From Chitinophagaceae bacterium (GTDB lineage: Bacteria; Bacteroidota; Bacteroidia; Chitinophagales; Chitinophagaceae), in the NCBI GenBank assembly GCA_947458275.1, contig CANGYR010000011.1, positions 1 through 64,000 of the forward strand: 64,000 nucleotides of DNA, given 5' to 3'. The stretch's first letter is position 1, and each line of letters opens with the position of its first letter. Position numbers and translations under genes: made by a program. Of this stretch, positions 1-7,913 are shown one piece after another. Below the pieces are notes generated by a model. The model saw only the letters and a program-made list of their open reading frames with translations. It was not told the DNA's origin and searched no databases.

Positions 1-2
1 AA

Positions 3-38
3 AGTGTGGAAGAAGTCATTGAACAGGTTGCAGAATGA
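3..38 (+). CDS. C-terminal end of an unidentified protein (partial)
   Basis: The frame starting at base 3 reads SVEEVIEQVAE and then stops with TGA. This acidic, helix-like peptide has the look of a protein C-terminus, while the two other forward frames are less protein-like. Too little is present to name the product. The gene would lie just upstream of the pseudouridine synthase on the same strand. Confidence 0.4.
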   Translation, partial: SVEEVIEQVAE

Positions 39-153
39 ATAGTATAAAAAATTAGGGGGCAGTAAAACCGCCCCACTAAACTGGCTGACTTAACGTCGCC
101 TAAAGTGTAAATTTAATTAAAAAATTATTGGTTTTTAACACAGAATCTCTGCG

Positions 154-915
154 GTGTTGAAAAAAATCAAATCTAAAGGGTTGGATATAAGTCTCAACAA
201 ATACATCAGTGATACAGGATTTTGCAGCCGCAGGGAGGCCGATAAATACATTGATGAATGTCGGGTAACCATCAACGGAAAAGATGCGCAAAAGGGGAAC
301 AGAGTACAGGAAGGCGATGATGTTCGCATAGATGGTGAGCCGCTGAAAAAAAAGAAGGCCACTGTTTATATCATGCTAAACAAGCCCAAGGGAATTACCT
401 GCACTACAGACACGAAGGATAAAACCAATATCATTGATTTTGTCAACTACAAGACAAGAATCTTTCCTATCGGCAGACTTGATAAACTTTCTGACGGATT
501 GATTTTTCTTACCAACGACGGAGATATTGTCAATAAAATACTGCGGGCCGGCAATGGTCATGATAAGGAGTATGTGGTTACGGTGGATAAGCCCATCGAA
601 GCGGAGTTTATCAATAAGATGCGCAATGGTGTGAGGATACTGGGTACTACTACCAATAAATGTTTTGTAAAACAGGAGGGCGAAAAAAGATTCCGGATCA
701 TTCTTACACAAGGGCTCAACAGACAAATCAGGCGGATGTGTGAAGTGCTGGGTTATCGCGTTGTTACGCTTACCAGAATACGCATTATGAATATTACCCT
801 CAGCGGACTTGCTCCCGGCAAATGGCGTTTATTTAATCCTGCAGAGATCAGCGCACTTGGCGAGCTCCTGAAATACAGCAGTAAAACTGCAGATGGTGAT
901 GGTATGGGAGAGTGA
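154..915 (+). CDS. rluF: RluF-type 23S rRNA pseudouridine synthase
   Basis: This 253-residue protein resembles the RluB/E/F branch of the RsuA family, closest to RluF, which converts a uridine near position 2604 of 23S rRNA to pseudouridine. Residues 14-45 form an S4 RNA-binding domain (LNKYISDTGFCSRREAD). The catalytic loop is GRLDKLSDG, with Asp110 as the expected nucleophile, followed by IFLTNDGD. The substrate-binding motif GLNRQIRRMCE lies near residue 190. The E. coli protein is longer only because of a basic tail that is missing here. The start is a GTG at 154; a TTG follows directly at 157, and no in-frame ATG precedes the S4 domain. prfC follows 25 bases downstream on the same strand. 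Confidence 0.88.
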   Translation: MLKKIKSKGLDISLNKYISDTGFCSRREADKYIDECRVTINGKDAQKGNRVQEGDDVRIDGEPLKKKKATVYIMLNKPKGITCTTDTKDKTNIIDFVNYKTRIFPIGRLDKLSDGLIFLTNDGDIVNKILRAGNGHDKEYVVTVDKPIEAEFINKMRNGVRILGTTTNKCFVKQEGEKRFRIILTQGLNRQIRRMCEVLGYRVVTLTRIRIMNITLSGLAPGKWRLFNPAEISALGELLKYSSKTADGDGMGE

Positions 916-924
916 TTTATAGAT

Positions 925-932
925 TATCTTTG
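925..932 (+). promoter_or_regulatory. Candidate -7 box for prfC (TATCTTTG)
   Basis: The octamer TATCTTTG matches the Bacteroidota -7 consensus TAnnTTTG and ends eight bases before the prfC ATG. Transcription would start within a few bases of the ATG, giving an almost leaderless message. No clear -33 TTTG was seen at the expected distance, so this rests on the -7 match alone. Confidence 0.4.
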
Positions 933-940
933 CGCAGTTT

Positions 941-2530
941 ATGAAGTATATCAACGAAATCAACAAGAGAAAGACATTTGCGATTATCTCTCACCCCGAT
1001 GCGGGAAAGACAACACTTACGGAAAAATTTCTGTTATTCGGCGGAGCCATTCAAACGGCCGGCGCAGTAAAGAGCAATAAAATAAAAAAGCATGCCACCA
1101 GTGACTTTATGGAAATTGAGCGGCAGCGTGGTATCAGTGTGGCTACCAGTGTGATGACTTTCGAATACCGCGATTTTTTAATCAACCTTTTGGATACCCC
1201 CGGTCACAAAGACTTTGCTGAAGATACCTATCGCACACTAACGGCAGTGGATAGTGTAGTATTGGTGGTGGATAGCGTGAATGGAGTAGAGGAGCAAACC
1301 CGTCGCCTAATGGAAGTCATCTCTATGAGAAAAACACCTGTCATTGTCTTTATCAATAAAATGGACCGCGACGGTAAAAACCGGTTTGATTTGCTGGAAG
1401 AAATAGAGAATGAATTGAAAATACAATTGCATCCCATGACTATACCCATCAATAGTGGGAAGGATTTTAAAGGGGTGTATGATTTACATGAAAAAAGTCT
1501 GGTGCTCTTCACCGCAGGTACCAAAGCCAATGATGAAGATGTTATCAAAATAGATAACTTGAATGACGCTGTGTTGGATAAAGCCATTGGCGAAAAAGAT
1601 GCAAATGTTTTGAGAGAAGATGTTGAACTGATTGACGGCGTATATGGTTCACTGAATGAAGAAGATTATTTATCAGGTCAAACTGCTCCGGTATTTTTTG
1701 GCAGTGCCGTTAATAATTTCGGAGTAAAAGAAATGCTCGACACTTTTGTGCGCATTGCACCAACACCCAGAGAGCGCCATACAACTTCGCGTGATGTGAA
1801 TCCGGCAGAAGATAAATTCAGTGGGTTTATTTTTAAAATCCATGCCAACCTTGATCCCAAACACCGCGACAGGATTGCTTTTCTCAGGGTCTGCAGTGGA
1901 AGGTTTGCCAGAAATACTTATTACAAACATGTACGCATGGAGAAGGATGTTCGTTTCAGCAATCCTTACAGTTTTTTGGCGCGTCAGAAAGATGTGATTG
2001 AAGAAGCCTATCCCGGCGATGTGGTGGGTTTGTTTGATACGGGAAATTTTAAAATAGGAGACACACTTACCGAAGGAGAAAAATTTTATTTCACCGGAAT
2101 ACCGAGTTTTTCACCGGAGATATTTAAAGAGGTAGTGAATAAAGATCCGATGAAGACAAAACAACTAGAAAAAGGATTGATGCAATTGACGGATGAAGGT
2201 GTTGCGCAGTTATTCACTCAGTTTGGCGGCAACAAAAAAATCATCGGTTGTGTAGGTGAACTTCAATTCGAAGTAATTCAATACAGGTTATTGCAAGAGT
2301 ACGGAGCTTCTGTACAGATGAACAGTCTCCCTTTTTATAAAGCCTGCTGGCTTACTTCCGATGATCCGAAAAAATTAGAAGACTTTATCAAATACAAACA
2401 AGCCAATATTGCGGAAGATAAAGACGGACATATTGTTTACCTCGCTCAGAGTGAGTGGTTTTTAAATACGGAAAGAAACAATAATCCTGATATACAGTTT
2501 AATTTTACGAGTGAGATATTGAAGGTTTAA
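941..2530 (+). CDS. prfC: Peptide chain release factor 3 (RF3)
   Basis: The protein is a 529-residue translational GTPase of the RF3 family, which removes RF1 or RF2 from the ribosome after peptide release. Its G motifs are clear: P-loop HPDAGKT (18-24), the switch-I region RQRGISV (61-67), DTPGH (85-89), NKMD (139-142) and GSA (254-256). The length is normal for PrfC (about 525-530). The C-terminal domain contains the typical GELQFEV stretch. Only RF3, rather than EF-G, combines this length with the [16 protein letters not shown] region. It follows the pseudouridine synthase closely, so both neighbours serve the translation machinery, although prfC may have its own promoter at 925-932. Confidence 0.95.
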   Translation: MKYINEINKRKTFAIISHPDAGKTTLTEKFLLFGGAIQTAGAVKSNKIKKHATSDFMEIERQRGISVATSVMTFEYRDFLINLLDTPGHKDFAEDTYRTLTAVDSVVLVVDSVNGVEEQTRRLMEVISMRKTPVIVFINKMDRDGKNRFDLLEEIENELKIQLHPMTIPINSGKDFKGVYDLHEKSLVLFTAGTKANDEDVIKIDNLNDAVLDKAIGEKDANVLREDVELIDGVYGSLNEEDYLSGQTAPVFFGSAVNNFGVKEMLDTFVRIAPTPRERHTTSRDVNPAEDKFSGFIFKIHANLDPKHRDRIAFLRVCSGRFARNTYYKHVRMEKDVRFSNPYSFLARQKDVIEEAYPGDVVGLFDTGNFKIGDTLTEGEKFYFTGIPSFSPEIFKEVVNKDPMKTKQLEKGLMQLTDEGVAQLFTQFGGNKKIIGCVGELQFEVIQYRLLQEYGASVQMNSLPFYKACWLTSDDPKKLEDFIKYKQANIAEDKDGHIVYLAQSEWFLNTERNNNPDIQFNFTSEILKV

Positions 2531-2912
2531 GTCGCCTGCGGCTGGTTTAAGTCGCTGCGCTGGTTTAAATCGCCTATGGCTGGTATAAGTCGCTGCGCTG
2601 GTTTAATGGTTTAAAAGTTTGGATGTTGCAGCCGCCTCGTGTTTTCACGAGCGGCGATTGTTTTTTTAAATTCAATATTCTAAACCTCTAATCGCCTCAA
2701 CGTTCTAAACGCATTTATTTACCTCCCCCCGTCCCCCTCTCCCAAGTGAGAGGGGGTGGAGAGAAGCTGCCGCCTTGTGTTTTCACGAGCGGCGTTAATG
2801 GTTAAGCCAATGAAATAAAAAATCGACATGTTTTTCTTGGAAGTCAACGTTTTATCAAATAAATCTCATATTTTTAACGCTTAATAATAAAGAATTATAT
2901 TAAGTCTTTGTA
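2531..2912. repeat. Repeat-rich intergenic region
   Basis: No gene is seen here. From 2530 to about 2612 there are four tandem ~18-20 base units of the form GGTTTAAGTCGCTGCGCT, each with a small GC-rich palindrome. A hairpin GCCGCC-TCGTG/CACGA-GCGGC occupies 2631-2655 and recurs at 2769-2793. Between them, 2721-2764 holds a palindrome with a perfect 9-bp stem CCCCCTCTC (2733-2741) / GAGAGGGGG (2748-2756). All three families recur in other gaps of this window or belong to such families. Confidence 0.7.
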
Positions 2913-4409
2913 ATGCCCACTCTTTCCAAATCGCGTTTCCTTTCCGGTTCTCAATGCGAGAAGAAATTATTCTTTGACATATTTCGCAAAGAATTAAAAC
3001 CGCCCATCACCGAACAGCAGCAGGCTTTGTTCAATACCGGTCACCAGATAGGCTCATTGGCACAACAGTTATTCCCGGGAGGAAGAGATGCGGCTCAGGG
3101 CATCAATAAGGAATGGTCTGTTGCCATCAAAAGAACTAAAGATTGGCTTGCAGCGGGAGTGCCCACCATTTATGAAGCAACCTTCTCTGTTACGGGTGGT
3201 TTCGCGGCGTTGGATATTCTTCATCATCATAATGGAGAACGACATGCCATAGAAGTAAAAAGCAGTGGTTCCATCAAGGATTATTACATAACAGATGCAT
3301 CCTATCAGTACTATGTTATGAAAGCGGCCGGTTATGCACCCGACAAGTTCTTCTTAATGCTTCTGAATAGTAACTATATCAAAAACGGACATATTGACCT
3401 TTCGCAACTCTTTATCCTGGAGGATATTACTCAAAAGGTTATTGACAACCAAGAACAGGTTGCACTGAAAAGTATGGAATTGCTACAAATGTTGAGTGAT
3501 GAAATAGAACCGCAAAAAGAGATTGGAAAACATTGTTCTTCTCCTTTTCAATGTGATTACATCAATCACTGCTGGGCACATTTGCCGGGCGCCTCTGTTT
3601 TTGAGTTGAAAAACGCGAGGGGTAAAGAATGGGAATTATATGATCAGGGTATTCATTCTTTGTCTGAAGTGCCGGATGATTTTCGACTGAGTAAAATGCA
3701 GGAAATTCAGGTGAAAGGGGTGAAGTACAACGAAACGCATGTTGATCCGGAGCAGCTTAAAGGCTTTTTAGATAAATTAACCGGTCCGTTATATTTTTTT
3801 GATTTTGAAACCATCAGGGCGGCTGTTCCTTTACTCGATGGCTCTTCTCCTTTCCAACAGGTGCCTTTTCAGTATTCACTTCATCAAACGGATCTTGAAG
3901 GGGATATTGTGAAAACCCGTTCTTTTCTGGCTGATCCATCTGATTTTTCCAGCCATGCAGTGAACGATCCACGATGGATGCTAATACAGCAATTGAAACA
4001 GGATATAGGACCGGATGGAACAATCCTTGCCTATTATGCAGGTTTTGAGATGAAAGTTCTTTTAGATCTGGCTAAGGTTTTTGAATCGGAGCGTACTTTC
4101 ATTGAGTCATTGGTGAACCGCTTTGTTGATTTGCTGGTGCCTTTTCAGAAAGGATGGTATTATTTGCCGGAAATGGGAGGCAGCGCTTCTATTAAATCCG
4201 TATTGCCTGCCATAGCACCCGAATTTTCATACAAAGATTTACCGATCAACAATGGAGGACTTGCTAGTGATATCTTTTATTTTATGACAAAAGGGGGGCA
4301 TACAGACAAGGTTGCTGAAATCAGAAAAAACCTCTTGCTATATTGCGAAAGAGATACAGAAGGGATGGTAGTGATTTACAGACATTTAAGAAAAATAATA
4401 AAAACATAG
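2913..4409 (+). CDS. DUF2779 protein: Cas4/RecB-like nuclease joined to DEDDy-type exonuclease domain
   Basis: This 498-residue protein matches the DUF2779 layout. The N-terminal half looks like a PD-(D/E)XK nuclease with an iron-sulfur cluster. Asp101 (AALDIL) and Glu114-Val-Lys116 form the active-site pattern, and four cysteines (Cys15, Cys208, Cys214, Cys220) are placed as in Cas4 and AddB-type clusters. The C-terminal half carries exonuclease-like motifs: FFDFET (Asp297, Glu299), YYAGFE near 374-379, and YCERD, where Tyr477 and Asp481 fit the DEDDy Y-x3-D motif. It probably processes DNA or RNA ends. The real substrate is unknown. It has no signal peptide. The LRR gene begins two bases after its stop, so the two are probably co-transcribed. 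Confidence 0.78.
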   Translation: MPTLSKSRFLSGSQCEKKLFFDIFRKELKPPITEQQQALFNTGHQIGSLAQQLFPGGRDAAQGINKEWSVAIKRTKDWLAAGVPTIYEATFSVTGGFAALDILHHHNGERHAIEVKSSGSIKDYYITDASYQYYVMKAAGYAPDKFFLMLLNSNYIKNGHIDLSQLFILEDITQKVIDNQEQVALKSMELLQMLSDEIEPQKEIGKHCSSPFQCDYINHCWAHLPGASVFELKNARGKEWELYDQGIHSLSEVPDDFRLSKMQEIQVKGVKYNETHVDPEQLKGFLDKLTGPLYFFDFETIRAAVPLLDGSSPFQQVPFQYSLHQTDLEGDIVKTRSFLADPSDFSSHAVNDPRWMLIQQLKQDIGPDGTILAYYAGFEMKVLLDLAKVFESERTFIESLVNRFVDLLVPFQKGWYYLPEMGGSASIKSVLPAIAPEFSYKDLPINNGGLASDIFYFMTKGGHTDKVAEIRKNLLLYCERDTEGMVVIYRHLRKIIKT

Positions 4410-4411
4410 AT

Positions 4412-6019
4412 ATGAAACTACGGGAACTAACAAAAGAGGTTAAAACCCAAATTGAAACATTCACTTATGAGGGAATTGATGAAGCTATTAAATTGGCCGA
4501 GGAACATGGTACTGTCGAATTTTTTGATAAGCTTTTAGGTGAACTTCAGTTACGTTGTGAGAGATATAATCAAAATCATGTATGTACTGAAGCCAAGTTT
4601 TTTAATCGTGGCTTGCAGGTAAAAGCGCAACATTTTGCTTACAGGGCTTTGATAGGTCTTGTAAATATAGCTTGTAAGGGGAGTAAAGCCTATGAGTTTA
4701 GAAACAACACGAAAGAAATAGTATTATACGGTCACATTTGGGAAGGCGGCATAACATTTGGTGGAAACATTGACCTTAAATACATCTCAAATTTTAATTC
4801 TCTCACAGAGATTCATATATCTGACGTTGGTTCTATTTCTAATCTTGATTTAATTAACAATTTTAAAAATTTGAAGAAGCTTTTGATAGAGGGTATAACG
4901 GGCGATTGGCCTATTCCTTTTTCATTAAGAAATATGCCATTTATTTCAAATAAGCTTTTAATCTCTCCAATTAAATTAGAATTACCGCTCCTAGAAGAAC
5001 TCGAACTTCGCCAAATCGAAGATATTGATGATTTACGCTTTTTAGCCGGGTCAAATAATTTAAGAAAAATTGTCATCATTAATTGCAAAATAAATGCACT
5101 GGCAGGTATTCCAACTTCGATTGAAAAATTACGCTATGATGATATTAAAATGCAGCAACCAATTAAAAACTCCGAATTTGAACACTTTAGGAATCTCAAA
5201 AAGTTAAATTATCTAGAGATTAGTTCATTAAATTCAGATTTTTCTTTTTTAGAAGATTTAACTGAATTGGTAGAATTAAATATCAACTGTAAAGCTGAAA
5301 AAATTATTATTCCGGATTTAAGTAAACAAAATAAATTAAGAGATATACGCATTCCGGAACCTACTGAAAATCTTGATTTTTTAAATAAAAATCAATCAAT
5401 TGAAATGGTTTCTATTAATAACACTAAAATAACAAATATTAAAGGACTTGGAAGTTGTAATAAAATTAAAGTTATCACTATTGATCATTGTTCCAAGCTA
5501 ACCAATTTATCAGGGTTGGAAAATTGTAAAGAACTAGATATAAAGCTCAACAACGTTGGAATAGAAAATTTAGATGCACTTAATAAGTGTATTAGACTTA
5601 GCAAGTTTGGGACAAGGATCATTGAAGATTTTGACAAATCTAGTTTTTCTTCAACTGAAGTGGAAACATTTTCAGACGGAACAAACGATTTAGATTACGT
5701 GATTCGTAAAAACACATTGTATATCTCAGGATGTAACAATCTGACAGTTATCTCCGGAATAAAAAATGCAACAAACCTAATGGGATTATCCATTACCAAT
5801 TGTAACAAATTAAAAAAAATTGAGGGAATTGAGTCGTTAAAAAATATCTACGAAATTGATTTCAGCAATTGCACTGAGTTGGAAGATATTTCCATCATCA
5901 AAAATTTCCCTTTACTTAGGCGGTTAAATATCACAGGATGTAAGAATTTGAAGGTGAAAAATAAACAATGGATTTTCGAATCGCTAAATGAGGTTGAAGA
6001 ATATAAATCTACATTATAG
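4412..6019 (+). CDS. Leucine-rich-repeat protein, cytoplasmic
   Basis: The product is 535 residues from the ATG at 4412; an upstream in-frame start at 4343 would overlap the nuclease gene by 67 bases and is less likely. After about 130 helical residues it consists of irregular leucine-rich repeats, such as LTEIHISDVGSISNLDL, LEELELRQIEDIDDLRFL and LKKLNYLEISSLNSDFSFL. There is no signal peptide or membrane segment, so it is probably an intracellular binding scaffold. The coding sequence is clearly more AT-rich than the nuclease gene before it, which suggests separate origin. It lies between a nuclease and a DksA-like gene with gaps of only 2 bases each. No specific function can be assigned. 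Confidence 0.65.
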   Translation: MKLRELTKEVKTQIETFTYEGIDEAIKLAEEHGTVEFFDKLLGELQLRCERYNQNHVCTEAKFFNRGLQVKAQHFAYRALIGLVNIACKGSKAYEFRNNTKEIVLYGHIWEGGITFGGNIDLKYISNFNSLTEIHISDVGSISNLDLINNFKNLKKLLIEGITGDWPIPFSLRNMPFISNKLLISPIKLELPLLEELELRQIEDIDDLRFLAGSNNLRKIVIINCKINALAGIPTSIEKLRYDDIKMQQPIKNSEFEHFRNLKKLNYLEISSLNSDFSFLEDLTELVELNINCKAEKIIIPDLSKQNKLRDIRIPEPTENLDFLNKNQSIEMVSINNTKITNIKGLGSCNKIKVITIDHCSKLTNLSGLENCKELDIKLNNVGIENLDALNKCIRLSKFGTRIIEDFDKSSFSSTEVETFSDGTNDLDYVIRKNTLYISGCNNLTVISGIKNATNLMGLSITNCNKLKKIEGIESLKNIYEIDFSNCTELEDISIIKNFPLLRRLNITGCKNLKVKNKQWIFESLNEVEEYKSTL

Positions 6020-6021
6020 TC

Positions 6022-6363
6022 ATGAGTCAAGAGAAAACAGGAAATACAACCCTTCGTTATTCTGATGAGGAGTTGAATGAATTTAAAATACTGTTTCAGC
6101 AAAATCTGGAAGCAGCTGAAGTAGAGTTGATTCGCCTGAATCTGTTGATTGAAGGGAAAAATAAACAAGATTTGGAAGAAAAGTATAGAGATATGGAAAT
6201 TGATCAGTTGATTTTTTTTATAAAGCGACATCAGGAGCTGATAGGTCATCTTAAAAAATCACTGAAACGCATTGATGATAAAACTTTTGGTGTATGTAGG
6301 GTGACCGGACAACTGATTGAAAAAGAGATGTTGTTGGCGTTGCCGCATGGAAATAAAAATTAA
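6022..6363 (+). CDS. TraR/DksA-like small protein with degenerate zinc finger
   Basis: This 113-residue protein has a predicted coiled-coil N-terminal part (about 14-85) and ends with FGVCRVTGQLIEKEMLLALPH. That stretch matches the DksA/TraR finger region (YGICxxTGxPIxKxRL). Only one cysteine of the four-cysteine finger remains, so zinc binding is unlikely. This degenerate form is common among Bacteroidota relatives. DksA-type proteins enter the RNA polymerase secondary channel. Whether this one does cannot be judged from sequence. Its start is 2 bases after the LRR stop. Confidence 0.7.
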   Translation: MSQEKTGNTTLRYSDEELNEFKILFQQNLEAAEVELIRLNLLIEGKNKQDLEEKYRDMEIDQLIFFIKRHQELIGHLKKSLKRIDDKTFGVCRVTGQLIEKEMLLALPHGNKN

Positions 6364-6413
6364 GAATAAAAATTTAATACCATCAACATTTTTAACAATT
6401 AAAATGATAAATC

Positions 6414-6614
6414 ATGGCACGATTAAGAAAAATTGAAACAGTTAAAGACACATTTTATTATGAGGTAACGTTGACTGATGAACAGTTAGCGCTTTATAAA
6501 GAAAACCCGGAATCTTTTTGGGAAAAGTATGCCGAAGAATTATCTGACAAATGGGAGGCGACAGGTGATGAGCCGGGCTCACCCTCCAATGATTATGAAC
6601 TGGTGGAGGAATAG
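6414..6614 (+). CDS. Small acidic hypothetical protein
   Basis: This 66-residue acidic protein begins MARLRKIETVKDTFYYEVTL and ends in an Asp/Glu-rich tail. I do not recognise the family. A strong ATG start, consistent codon use and close spacing (50 bases after the DksA-like gene, 55 before the nuclease) make it a plausible gene. The strongly acidic C-terminus could suit a protein-protein contact, but this is speculation. Confidence 0.55.
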   Translation: MARLRKIETVKDTFYYEVTLTDEQLALYKENPESFWEKYAEELSDKWEATGDEPGSPSNDYELVEE

Positions 6615-6669
6615 GGTAAAAGAATATTTATTAGAATAAATTAGACTTTTAAATTTAAAAGAAAATGAA

Positions 6670-7791
6670 ATGAATGAAACGATTAATAAACTTCAAAAAT
6701 CACCGCTGTTCAATCTCTCATTAAGCTCTAAAGAACTATTTCATAGTAATTTTTTGTACTGGGTCGGCAAAAATTATAAAAAAGAGTTTGGGGAACTCTT
6801 TTCAAAATACTTAATTGAAGTGCCTGCGGAAAAGAGTGTGGAAGTAAAAAGAGAAAAAGATCACATTGACTTAAGATTATATTACACAAATGGTCAAGAG
6901 ATACTCATTGAAAACAAGGTTAAAAGTATTCCGTATTACGGACAACTAGAAAAGTACTCTGAAAAACATTGCACCAATAAAAATTATATTTTACTTTCTT
7001 TAACTCAGCCTTCGTTCTTTGAAAATAATAATTCAATAAAGATAAATGAATCTTTATGGCACTATCTAAGTTATTCAGATCTACAAGTTATGTTGAATTT
7101 ATTATCGTTAAGCATTACAGATGAATATCATCAAAAAATAATAGACGACTATTGTATATTTATAAGTGGACTAATTGAATTAAATGAATATTGCGATATT
7201 AAAGAAGGAGATTTATTTGATTTTCATTCAATTAAAACAAACAAATTATATCAAGACCTTATCGATTTACGTTTGCATGATTTTTACTTAAAAAAGAAAT
7301 ATGAATTATTATCCTATCAAGTATTTTTGAAAATTAAAGAACGTGGAATTGATGTCATAGATTTCAGTACACCTTTAGACTGGTCTAAACCTAAATCTAT
7401 CACCTTGGGTCATGGTATGACACGCAGCCAGGGTTTAATGGACTTAAAATATTTAATCTGCCCAAATATTTCACTAGGAATTCAAATACAAGGCGAACAT
7501 TACAGAATGGTTGTTGAAGATAGGTCAGGAACCAATACTGAAAATATTGCAAAGGCGCTTGATGGTACATACTGGTTTAATTTTTCCAAATCCTTCCCTG
7601 ATATGAAAGTATATCCTGACAAGGTAAAGGGATTTAATGAATTTGGAAAAACATTTATTTACAAATCAATAAAGCTTGGTACTAATATAAAAGTTGATGA
7701 TATTATTAAAATTGTTTTGAGCGATGTTGAAAGCATAAATTTAAATTATAATCAAATTTTAGATATTTTTAATAAAATCGTAACCAAATAA
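6670..7791 (+). CDS. PD-(D/E)XK nuclease superfamily protein
   Basis: The 373-residue product has a PD-(D/E)XK core near its N-terminus. Asp67 (KDHIDLRLY) is followed by ILIENK with Glu81 and Lys83, then YYGQLEKY, where the Gln-Tyr pattern is typical of the PDDEXK_4 group. This family is often annotated only as a nuclease-superfamily protein and is frequent in defence and accessory regions. The C-terminal 200 residues hold a second domain I do not recognise. No signal peptide is present. Codon use is AT-rich, like the LRR gene and unlike the flanking DUF2779 and KAP genes. It may work with the KAP NTPase 120 bases downstream, but that is only an inference from position. Confidence 0.7.
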   Translation: MNETINKLQKSPLFNLSLSSKELFHSNFLYWVGKNYKKEFGELFSKYLIEVPAEKSVEVKREKDHIDLRLYYTNGQEILIENKVKSIPYYGQLEKYSEKHCTNKNYILLSLTQPSFFENNNSIKINESLWHYLSYSDLQVMLNLLSLSITDEYHQKIIDDYCIFISGLIELNEYCDIKEGDLFDFHSIKTNKLYQDLIDLRLHDFYLKKKYELLSYQVFLKIKERGIDVIDFSTPLDWSKPKSITLGHGMTRSQGLMDLKYLICPNISLGIQIQGEHYRMVVEDRSGTNTENIAKALDGTYWFNFSKSFPDMKVYPDKVKGFNEFGKTFIYKSIKLGTNIKVDDIIKIVLSDVESINLNYNQILDIFNKIVTK

Positions 7792-7800
7792 TCTTATTCC

Positions 7801-7881
7801 ATGATCCTCCAAATCAGAACCCAAGGCAATTTTGAAGAACTCCTGAAACAAGGAAACTCCCCGGCATGGGTGATTGCTTAA
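7801..7881 (+). pseudogene. Short reading frame, possible 5' remnant of a lost gene
   Basis: Starting from an ATG 9 bases after the nuclease stop, 26 codons read MILQIRTQGNFEELLKQG and end in AWVIA before TAA. The composition is protein-like, with less AT bias than the gene before it. It is far too short for a domain, so it looks like the front end of a truncated gene left between the nuclease and the KAP NTPase. A functional micropeptide cannot be excluded. Confidence 0.3.
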
Positions 7882-7913
7882 ATTAGATTAACAATTTAAA
7901 TTCATATTTTTCC

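Noticed and set aside
55-74. Hairpin GGGGC/GCCCC as terminator of the first partial gene
   Set aside because: The stem is only 5 bp, the loop is 9 bases and no T-run follows.
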